Positions 1 to 5,077 of a stretch of 6,048 nt of DNA are shown here, piece by piece. The stretch comes from an uncultured Clostridia bacterium (GTDB lineage Bacteria > Bacillota_A > Clostridia > Christensenellales > Aristaeellaceae), in the NCBI GenBank assembly GCA_947165745.1, contig CAMVBO010000119.1, positions 1 to 6,048 on the forward strand, in the 5' to 3' direction. The translations under genes were made by a program, and so were the position numbers. Every line of letters starts with the position of its first letter. Within the stretch, counting starts at the first letter, position 1. Below the pieces are notes generated by a model, which saw nothing but the letters and a program-made list of their open reading frames with translations, made no database searches and was not told the origin of the DNA.

Positions 1-45
1 TGCAGCCCAATCCACTCGAAACTGCACATTCCTCATTTTAGAAAC

Positions 46-68
46 ACACTCTAGGAATTGTGGAGTGT
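46..68. repeat. Inverted repeat, ACACTC/GAGTGT hairpin
   Basis: ACACTC at 46-51 pairs with GAGTGT at 63-68. The stem extends inward by one T:G and one A:T pair (52-53 with 61-62), leaving a 7-base loop. The right arm shares bases 63-64 with the TTGTGGA arm of the larger repeat at 58-113, so the two structures exclude each other. No T-run follows, so it does not look like an intrinsic terminator. Confidence 0.45.
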
Positions 69-113
69 CTCCCGGTGGATTTCAGTCAATGAAATCCGTC
101 AGGATTTCCACAA
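58..113. repeat. Nested inverted repeat with alternative hairpins
   Basis: The outer arms TTGTGGA (58-64) and TCCACAA (107-113) are perfectly complementary. Inside, GGATTTCA (77-84) and TGAAATCC (90-97) form a perfect 8-bp stem with a 5-base loop, extendable to 74-100 with two G:T pairs. The middle arm GAAATCC (91-97) can instead pair with a second GGATTTC copy at 102-108 around the 4-base loop GTCA. The arrangement is therefore arm, anti-arm, arm, with two mutually exclusive hairpins. It could be an RNA leader structure, an operator or a small palindromic repeat; nothing here decides between these. Confidence 0.5.
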
Positions 114-116
114 CCC

Positions 117-145
117 TTCCTCATTTCCAATTCCTCATTCATAAT
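117..145 (+). promoter_or_regulatory. Weak sigma-A-like promoter candidate for murD
   Basis: CATAAT at 140-145 matches the -10 consensus at five of six positions. The hexamer 17 bases upstream, TTCCTC at 117-122, is a poor -35 match, sharing only the leading TT. A start near 152 would give a leader of about 35 bases before the murD ATG. The hairpin-rich block at 46-113 would then lie upstream of the transcript and act as DNA, not RNA. This is a low-confidence call. Confidence 0.25.
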
Positions 146-174
146 GATCGGATCCATGACAAGTATTGGCATTT

Positions 175-180
175 GGAGGT
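175..180 (+). promoter_or_regulatory. Ribosome binding site of murD
   Basis: GGAGGT is a near-perfect Shine-Dalgarno sequence, 6 bases before ATG 187 and 9 before ATG 190. It rules out the in-frame TTG at 166, which lies upstream of the site. Confidence 0.85.
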
Positions 181-186
181 ATCGAC

Positions 187-1560
187 ATGATGAAGGATAA
201 AAAGGTGCTCGTATTCGGCATGGCCCGCAGCGGCATCGCGGTGGCGAAGCTGCTGATGGACAAGGGGGCCAGGGTTTACATATGCGACGCCAAGGCCGAG
301 GCGGACTTCGACGGCGCGCTGGACGAGCTGAAGGCCGCCGGCGCCACGTTCTGCCTGGGCGAGCAGCACCCGGAACAGCTGGTGGAGGGCATGGACGCCC
401 TGGTCATCAGCCCCGGCATCCCCGTGGAGCATCCCGCCGTGGTCCGTGCCAAGGCGCTGGGCGTGGAGGTGATGGGCGAGATCGAGTACGCCTACCGCGA
501 GTCCACCGGCCTGCTGCTGGCCATCACCGGCACCAACGGCAAGACCACCACCACCACGCTGCTGGGCGAGATCTTCAAAAACGCCGGGCGGCGCACCTTC
601 GTGGTGGGCAACATCGGCACGCCTTATTCCGGCGCGGCGGGGGAGACCCGGCCTGGCGACGTGACGGTCTGCGAAATCTCCTCCTTTATGATGGAGACCT
701 CCTCCAAATTCCACCCCGCTGTGGCCGCCGTGCTGAACATCTCCGAGGATCACCTGAATCGTCACGGCACCATGGAGAAGTACATTGCCCTCAAGGAGCG
801 CATCTTTGAAAACTGCGTGGGGGACGACTGGGTGGTGCTGAACTGGGACGACCCGGTGACGAAGGACATGGCAAACCGCGTCAAGTGCCGGGTGGCCTGG
901 TTCTCCTCCCGCAACGAGGTGCCCTTCGGCGCGTTCGTAAAGGACGGCATGATCGTCTATGGTAGCGCCAGGGAGTATAAGAGCGTCTGCCCCGCGGACG
1001 AGGTGTACATTCCCGGCGAGCACAACCTGAAAAACGCCCTGGCCGCCACGGCCATGGCCATGGCCGTGGGCATCCCCGCGCCGGTGATCCGCCATACGCT
1101 CAAGACCTTCAAGGGCGTGGAACACCGCATCGAGTTTGTCCGGGAGCTGGATGGCGTGCGCTTCATCAACGACTCCAAGGGCACCAACGTGGATTCCACC
1201 ATCCAGGCCGTGCGGGCCATGGACCGGCCCACGGTGCTGATCCTGGGCGGTTATGACAAGCACACGGATTTCACCCCTCTGTGCGAGGAGATACTGAAGT
1301 GCCCCATCTCGCGGATCGTGCTGATCGGCGCGACGGCCAAGCAGCTGGAGGACACGCTGGAAAAGGTGGGCTACCACGCCTGGACCCACGCGGGCTATGA
1401 GTTCAAGAGGGCCGTCGACATGGCCTTCGAGCAGGCCAACGCCGGCGGGAACGTGTTGCTGTCGCCGAGCTGCGCGTCGTTCGATATGTTCAAGGACTAC
1501 GAGGCCCGGGGGCGCATCTTCAAGGACATCGTGAACGCCCTGGAGAGCAAAAAGGCTTGA
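187..1560 (+). CDS. murD: UDP-N-acetylmuramoyl-L-alanine--D-glutamate ligase (MurD)
   Basis: This 457-residue cytoplasmic Mur ligase adds D-glutamate to UDP-MurNAc-L-Ala with ATP, the second amino acid step of peptidoglycan precursor synthesis. The three-domain layout is complete. An N-terminal Rossmann-like UDP-binding domain begins VLVFGMARSG. The ATPase domain has P-loop GTNGKTT near residue 115, GNIGTP, and EDHLNRH with His189. Lys203 in ALKERIF sits where the family has its carbamylated lysine. The C-terminal domain has NDSKGTN (328-334), GGYDK (354-358) and LSPSCASFD (425-433). Length is normal for the family. ATG 187 is chosen for its Shine-Dalgarno spacing; ATG 190 is possible. One oddity is that the usual SSFQL motif reads SSFMM at 165-169. 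The gene's stop overlaps the ftsW start by one base, suggesting translational coupling. Confidence 0.96.
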   Translation: MMKDKKVLVFGMARSGIAVAKLLMDKGARVYICDAKAEADFDGALDELKAAGATFCLGEQHPEQLVEGMDALVISPGIPVEHPAVVRAKALGVEVMGEIEYAYRESTGLLLAITGTNGKTTTTTLLGEIFKNAGRRTFVVGNIGTPYSGAAGETRPGDVTVCEISSFMMETSSKFHPAVAAVLNISEDHLNRHGTMEKYIALKERIFENCVGDDWVVLNWDDPVTKDMANRVKCRVAWFSSRNEVPFGAFVKDGMIVYGSAREYKSVCPADEVYIPGEHNLKNALAATAMAMAVGIPAPVIRHTLKTFKGVEHRIEFVRELDGVRFINDSKGTNVDSTIQAVRAMDRPTVLILGGYDKHTDFTPLCEEILKCPISRIVLIGATAKQLEDTLEKVGYHAWTHAGYEFKRAVDMAFEQANAGGNVLLSPSCASFDMFKDYEARGRIFKDIVNALESKKA

Positions 1561-2729
1561 TGCTTCGGCCCGCTCGCGGGGCCAATGAGACGCGGCGCGC
1601 TGCCGCGCAGAGAAATACGGGCCGCGGCTGGTTTCGCGGTGTGGACAGGGGACTTGCGATCACATTCGCGCTGCTGATGCTGGTGGGCCTGGCGACGCTC
1701 TACGCCGCCAGTTACTACAACGCCCAGGACAACGGCGGCGCGCTTTCAGAGGTGACCAGCCAGCTGCTGGGCATCGCCGTGGGCGCGGCCGCCATGCTGG
1801 TGATCCTGGGGATGGACTACCGGATGCTGGCAAGGCCCTGGCTGTGCGGCGGGCTGCTGGCGTTAAGCTTCATCATGCTGGCGCTGGTGGCGATCCCGGG
1901 CATCGGGAAGATGCTGAACGGCTCGCGGCGCTGGCTGCGGCTGGGGCCGGTCAGCTTCCAGCCGTCGGAGCTGGCAAAGTACTCCATGATCGTCTACCTG
2001 GCGCGGGCGTTGAGCCAGCGGAACCGGGACGTGACCCGGTTTTTCGCGGGGCTCGTGCCGCTGTTCATCCTGCCGGGGGCGATGTTCCTGCTGATCCTGA
2101 TGCAGCCGAACCTGTCCACGGCGGGCAGCATATTGATCGTCACCGCCGTGATGGCGATGATCGCCGGCGCGCGCTGGCGGCACATGGGGCTGGTCGGCGC
2201 GGCGGGCGCGGCGCTGGGCACGTTCTACGCCTTGAGCGAGGGCTATCGCCGGGCAAGATTGATGTCCTTCCGCCATCCCTTTGACTTTATGACCAACGAG
2301 GGCTATCAGCTGTCCCAGTCGCTGCTGGCCTTCGGCTCCGGCGGATTGTTCGGCATGGGCATCGGCCAGGGCCGACAGAAATTCGCCTTCCTGCCCTACC
2401 CGGAGTCTGATTTCATATTCGCCGTGGTGGGGGAGGATCTGGGCTGGGTGGGATGCGTGGCGGTGCTTGCGCTGTTTATGGCGTTTCTGTACTTTGGGCT
2501 GCGGGTGGCCATGCGCTGCGAGGATCGTTTCGGAAGCCTGCTGGCCGGAGGCGTCACCTGCATGATCGGCGTGCAGTGCGTGCTGAACGTGGCCGTGGTC
2601 ATCGGCATGATGCCCACCACAGGGCTGCCGCTGCCCTTTTTCAGCGCCGGCGGGACGAGCATATCCATCATCATGGCCGCAGTGGCGGTGGTGATGAATG
2701 TATCGAAGGAGAATCGCTCGGCGGCCTGA
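1560..2729 (+). CDS. ftsW: SEDS-family septal peptidoglycan polymerase FtsW (SpoVE-like)
   Basis: This is a 389-residue polytopic membrane protein. SEDS proteins (FtsW, RodA, SpoVE) polymerise lipid II into glycan strands together with a class B penicillin-binding protein. After an Arg/Ala-rich cytoplasmic N-terminus of about 30 residues come about ten hydrophobic segments, the first at roughly 31-51. Diagnostic motifs are NGSRRWLRLG (120-129) with SFQPSELAK to residue 140, QPNLSTA from 182, PESDFIFAVVGEDLG with the presumed catalytic Asp284, and PTTGLPLPFFSAGGTS from 352. ATG 1560 overlaps the murD stop as TGATG. Its own Shine-Dalgarno is weak (AAAGG at 1551-1555), fitting coupled translation; TTG 1557 and GTG 1641 are less likely starts. 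The dcw location favours FtsW over RodA, but FtsW and the sporulation paralogue SpoVE cannot be separated by sequence alone. Confidence 0.93.
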   Translation: MLRPARGANETRRAAAQRNTGRGWFRGVDRGLAITFALLMLVGLATLYAASYYNAQDNGGALSEVTSQLLGIAVGAAAMLVILGMDYRMLARPWLCGGLLALSFIMLALVAIPGIGKMLNGSRRWLRLGPVSFQPSELAKYSMIVYLARALSQRNRDVTRFFAGLVPLFILPGAMFLLILMQPNLSTAGSILIVTAVMAMIAGARWRHMGLVGAAGAALGTFYALSEGYRRARLMSFRHPFDFMTNEGYQLSQSLLAFGSGGLFGMGIGQGRQKFAFLPYPESDFIFAVVGEDLGWVGCVAVLALFMAFLYFGLRVAMRCEDRFGSLLAGGVTCMIGVQCVLNVAVVIGMMPTTGLPLPFFSAGGTSISIIMAAVAVVMNVSKENRSAA

Positions 2730-2753
2730 TTGCCGATTGGTACAGAAATCATT

Positions 2754-2758
2754 GGAGG
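2754..2758 (+). promoter_or_regulatory. Ribosome binding site of ftsQ/divIB
   Basis: GGAGG lies 6 bases before ATG 2765 in the 35-base gap after ftsW. It fixes the start at 2765. The reading frame stays open upstream to 2453, but that part overlaps ftsW and translates to Arg/His-rich nonsense. Confidence 0.85.
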
Positions 2759-2764
2759 CGCACC

Positions 2765-3634
2765 ATGGCGAAACGGAAGAAGAAAAATCGCACGAATCTC
2801 GCCCCCTGGGTGGCGGCCTTCGCGGTGCTGGCGGTGGCGCTGCTGCTGCTGGCGCACATGGTGTTTGTGGTGCGGGAAGTGCAGGTCGTCGGCGCGGGCG
2901 AGGTTCCTGAAGCCGACGTGCGCCGCCTGTCAGGGATTCGCCTGGGATCGCGCATCAACGCGGTGGACGCAGAACGGGTGCGACTGGATGTGGAGAGCGA
3001 CGGCCGCGTGGCCTTTGTAGACCTGCGCAAGCGGCTGCCGCACACGGTGGTGCTGGAGGTGCGGCCACGCACGAAGGACGTGGTCATCCTGCTGGGCGGC
3101 AAGGTCCTGACGCTGGATTCCGATGGCTACGTGGTGTCGGTGGACGACATGCCGGACTCCGGCGCGGTGTATGTCACGGGGCTAAGGGCTTCCTATTACG
3201 CGCTGGGCCGCCAGCTGGACACCGCCGACGGGCGCGTCGCCGCCATGAAGGCGGTGGTGGAGGCGCTGAAGCGCCGCGGGGCCACGGCCTATGTCTCGGA
3301 GCTGAACGTGGCCGACACGGCGGACCTGAAGCTGATCACCCGCACGGGCATTTCGGTGAGCCTGGGTAAGCCGGACAACATGGAAAACAAGATCACCTGG
3401 ATGGCGGGCGCGCTCGCCGATCTGGAGGCCAGGGGGGAGACCGCCGGCCAGCTGGACGTCTCCAGCGGCACCAAGGCGGACTTCGCGCCGCCCGCCGCCG
3501 ACGATAAAGAGGAAAAACAGCCACAGCCCGAGGCCACGGCGCTGCCCGAAGGCCAGATCTACTCCATCGACGGCGTGGTTTATGTGGACGGCCAGCCGGT
3601 GGACGCGCAGCCCTCGCCGCAGCCCGCCAGTTAA
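2765..3634 (+). CDS. ftsQ: Cell division protein FtsQ/DivIB
   Basis: This is a 289-residue bitopic divisome protein. In the family it binds FtsL and FtsB/DivIC outside the membrane and helps control septal peptidoglycan synthesis by FtsW and its partner PBP. A short basic cytoplasmic tail (MAKRKKKNR) precedes one membrane helix at about 12-36. An extracytoplasmic POTRA domain follows at about 33-102, starting VREVQVVG, with GSRINAVD and ending RLPHTVVLEVRPR. Then comes the FtsQ beta domain (KVLTLDSDGYVVSV to about residue 235). The last 50 or so residues are Pro/Gln/Glu-rich and look disordered, with a small SIDGVVYVDG patch. Length is typical for DivIB. The stop is TAA. The gene is probably cotranscribed with murD and ftsW. 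The family assignment rests on domain order and context, since primary sequence is poorly conserved in this family. Confidence 0.9.
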   Translation: MAKRKKKNRTNLAPWVAAFAVLAVALLLLAHMVFVVREVQVVGAGEVPEADVRRLSGIRLGSRINAVDAERVRLDVESDGRVAFVDLRKRLPHTVVLEVRPRTKDVVILLGGKVLTLDSDGYVVSVDDMPDSGAVYVTGLRASYYALGRQLDTADGRVAAMKAVVEALKRRGATAYVSELNVADTADLKLITRTGISVSLGKPDNMENKITWMAGALADLEARGETAGQLDVSSGTKADFAPPAADDKEEKQPQPEATALPEGQIYSIDGVVYVDGQPVDAQPSPQPAS

Positions 3635-3686
3635 GAGCAGGTGGAGATCGTGTGACTTAACCTTGCCGTAAATTTGAAACTATTTT

Positions 3687-3717
3687 GAAAATCGCGGAAA
3701 AAGGCGAAAATCGGCGG
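3687..3717. repeat. Imperfect direct repeat GAAAATCGCGG / GAAAATCGGCGG
   Basis: Two near-identical units start at 3687 and 3706, 19 bases apart, differing by one inserted G. They lie directly upstream of the putative -35 at 3726. The spacing and position would suit an operator or activator site, but no known regulator motif is recognised. Confidence 0.35.
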
Positions 3718-3725
3718 TTTCCAAT

Positions 3726-3754
3726 TTGCATCAAAGGGAAAATCCATGTATAAT
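3726..3754 (+). promoter_or_regulatory. Sigma-A-type promoter for ftsA-ftsZ
   Basis: A perfect -10 hexamer TATAAT lies at 3749-3754. TTGCAT at 3726-3731 sits exactly 17 bases upstream as a -35 with the key TTG conserved. Transcription would start near 3761, giving a leader of about 72 bases before ftsA. The 198-base gap with no coding content supports an independent promoter for ftsAZ within the cluster. Confidence 0.65.
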
Positions 3755-3762
3755 ACGTATAA

Positions 3763-3792
3763 GTTGGATAATCGGTACAAGTGGATGAATAT
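3763..3792 (+). promoter_or_regulatory. Putative sigma-H promoter for ftsA-ftsZ
   Basis: GTTGGATAA (3763-3771) fits the sigma-H -35 consensus RnAGGAwWW at all but the third position. GATGAATAT (3784-3792) fits the -10 consensus RnnGAATww completely. The 12-base spacer is within the usual 11-12. The start would be near 3799, about 34 bases before ATG 3833. The Bacillus subtilis ftsAZ operon is known to have a sigma-H promoter that raises FtsAZ levels at the onset of sporulation, so the position makes biological sense. The consensus is degenerate and is recalled, not computed, so this remains a prediction. The -10 also lies in a small hairpin (GTGGAT, GAAT loop, ATCCAT; 3781-3796). Confidence 0.45.
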
Positions 3793-3832
3793 CCATCAGG
3801 GAACATAGGAATAGGGTGGGTCGACTAAGGAT

Positions 3833-4837
3833 ATGAAAACGCAAATTGCTGCCATTGAATTTGGAACCTCCAAAATCGTCACGGTGATTGCGCAGAGCGG
3901 CGGCATGGACCGCCTGGACATCATCGGGTCGGGCACGGTGCCCTACGACGGCTATTCCGACGGCGATTGGAACACGCCGGGCCAGATGATTCAGCGCGTG
4001 CGCGATTCCATCGCGGCGGCAGAGCTGGAGGCCAATTCCAAGATTAAGGAGATCTATGTCGGCGTTCCGGGCGAGTATATCCATGTGCGCGCCTGCGAAA
4101 CCGAGGTGGAGCTGCCGGATGGCACGGTGGACGAAGCGGCGATCAATGCCGTGCAGGACGCCGCCGCCGAGAAGCTGAACATCGCCCAGGAGGGCGGCTT
4201 GGTGATGCACCGCACGCCCAGCTGGTTCATCGTGGACGACGGCAAAAAGACCATGACCCCCGGCGGACGCGGACAGCGCCTGCGGGCCATGACCACCTTC
4301 ATCATCGCCGACCCCCAGTTCATCGAGGACGTGTCCGAGATGATCGGCCGCCAGAACATCACCATACTGGGCTTCCTCTCCTGCACGCTGGGCGAGAGCC
4401 TGCTGGTGCTGTCGCTGGACGACCGCGACCGCGCCGCGGTGCTGATCGACGTGGGCTATCTGAACACCGAGATCAGCGTGGTGGAGGGCGACGCCATCAT
4501 CTATCACGCCATACTGCCTCGGGGTGGCGGCCACATCACAGCCGACCTGGCCACCCAGCTGCGCATACCGATGCGCGCGGCGGAGCAGATTAAGCGCGGC
4601 TATGTTTTCAACCCGGACGAGTTCGACGCCAATTCTTTCTCTGAAGTCTATGACGAGCGGGGACGGCGCATGACCTTCCCCCGGGACCAGGTCGGCAAGA
4701 TCGTGGAGGACAGCTTCGGCGAGATTGCCGGGATGATCGACATGACCCTGCGCAACGACGTGGAGCCCCTGCTGGGCAAGAAGTCCCAGGTGTTCCTCAC
4801 CGGCGGCGGCATCGCCCTGATGCGCGGCGCGCGGTAA
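3833..4837 (+). CDS. ftsA: Cell division protein FtsA, interrupted by an in-frame TAA
   Basis: FtsA is an actin-fold ATP-binding protein that tethers FtsZ filaments to the membrane and recruits later divisome proteins. This open part encodes 334 residues. It has the phosphate-1 loop IEFGTSKI (8-15), an SHS2/1C-like subdomain (about 75-185, including KEIYVGVPGEYIHV and SWFIVDDGK), and phosphate-2 region IDVGYLNTE (205-213). These are followed by LPRGGGHIT and an adenosine-site GGG at 324-326. The start ATG 3833 gives a typical N-terminus (MKTQIAAIEFGTSK). An in-frame TAG at 3812 blocks upstream starts. The Shine-Dalgarno is poor: AAGGA almost touches the ATG and GGGTGG is 13 bases away. The TAA at 4835 falls right after MRGAR, where homologues read on. 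The same frame continues to 5020, so the intact gene would have about 395 codons, close to family size. Confidence 0.85.
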   Translation: MKTQIAAIEFGTSKIVTVIAQSGGMDRLDIIGSGTVPYDGYSDGDWNTPGQMIQRVRDSIAAAELEANSKIKEIYVGVPGEYIHVRACETEVELPDGTVDEAAINAVQDAAAEKLNIAQEGGLVMHRTPSWFIVDDGKKTMTPGGRGQRLRAMTTFIIADPQFIEDVSEMIGRQNITILGFLSCTLGESLLVLSLDDRDRAAVLIDVGYLNTEISVVEGDAIIYHAILPRGGGHITADLATQLRIPMRAAEQIKRGYVFNPDEFDANSFSEVYDERGRRMTFPRDQVGKIVEDSFGEIAGMIDMTLRNDVEPLLGKKSQVFLTGGGIALMRGAR

Positions 4838-5020
4838 GCCCCCTCGGCCACGATCAACCGGCCCGAGAAGGTCGCCGCCGCGAAGTCCGCCAAGCTGAAC
4901 AGCCCCGTGTTTTCCGCGTCGCTGGGCCTGGCGGATCTGGTGTTTGATTCCATCGAGCGCCAGGGCGGCGAGGACGAAAACCTGGGCAGCCGGCTGAAGA
5001 GCCTTTTCGGGCGCAACTGA
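4838..5020 (+). pseudogene. ftsA: C-terminal remainder of ftsA downstream of the in-frame stop
   Basis: The bases after the TAA continue in the same frame as clear FtsA C-terminus. TINRPEKVAAAKSAKL is followed by FSASLGLADLVFDSIE, then a short acidic linker, then SRLKSLFGRN (codons 386-395) and TGA at 5018-5020. Strong G/C third-position bias persists, so the segment still looks under coding constraint. The final stretch resembles the amphipathic membrane-targeting helix that FtsA needs for anchoring. There is no good internal start. The odd codons are confined to about 4835-4843 (TAA GCC CCC), where a sequence like Glu-Tyr-Leu would be expected. This could be a true nonsense allele, a local sequence or assembly error, or less likely readthrough. 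If it is an error, the real CDS is 3833-5020. Confidence 0.75.
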
Positions 5021-5063
5021 ACAAAAGCAACCGATTTACACATATACGGACAAATACATTGAC

Positions 5064-5070
5064 GAGGGGG
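5064..5070 (+). promoter_or_regulatory. Ribosome binding site deciding the ftsZ GTG start
   Basis: GAGGGGG ends 7 bases before GTG 5078 and 22 bases before the first in-frame ATG at 5093, so the GTG is favoured. The ATG at 5071 is in another frame and reaches a stop after six codons. Confidence 0.75.
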
Positions 5071-5077
5071 ATGCCTT

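Larger units (their letters stand above)
29..139. repeat. Three direct copies of TTCCTCATT
   Basis: The 9-mer TTCCTCATT occurs at 29-37, 117-125 and 131-139, followed by T, T and C respectively. The last two copies are 14 bases apart and flank the possible -35 region of murD. Three copies in 111 bases is more than expected for random sequence, but the role is unknown. Confidence 0.4.
1..186. other. Non-coding leader region upstream of murD
   Basis: No credible gene is visible here. The stretch is AT-richer than the genes and lacks their G/C third-position pattern. It holds several overlapping inverted repeats (46-68, 58-113, 74-100, 91-108), three copies of TTCCTCATT, a weak promoter candidate ending at 145 and the murD ribosome binding site at 175-180. 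The gene that ends to the left is outside the window, so I cannot tell whether murD is first in its operon. The 186-base gap suggests that it may be. Confidence 0.6.

Noticed and set aside
51..80. A sigma-H promoter upstream of murD based on CTAGGAATT
   Set aside because: The -35 half is a fair match, but there is no GAAT-type -10 at 11-12 bases downstream.
1..186. T-box or other known riboswitch before murD
   Set aside because: No T-box core motif and no terminator with a T-run are visible; only generic inverted repeats are seen.
139..1389. A 416-codon minus-strand frame opposite murD, and similar His/Gly/Ala/Arg-rich frames opposite ftsW and ftsA
   Set aside because: These are shadows caused by third-position G/C bias. 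The plus-strand genes have complete family motifs.
2453..2764. Upstream extension of the ftsQ frame
   Set aside because: It lies inside ftsW in another frame, and the ideal GGAGG site sets the start at 2765.
3630..3661. GTTAAG / CTTAAC inverted repeat after ftsQ as a terminator
   Set aside because: The stem is only 6 bp and AT-rich, the loop is 20 bases long, and no T-run follows.
4835..4837. TAA read as a sense codon or programmed readthrough
   Set aside because: ftsQ ends at TAA, so TAA serves as a stop here. The neighbouring codons are also unlike the family, which points to a local sequence problem. No readthrough signal is recognised.
5021..5077. A separate ftsZ promoter in the ftsA-ftsZ gap
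   Set aside because: TTTACA at 5035-5040 could serve as a -35, but no -10 is found at suitable spacing.
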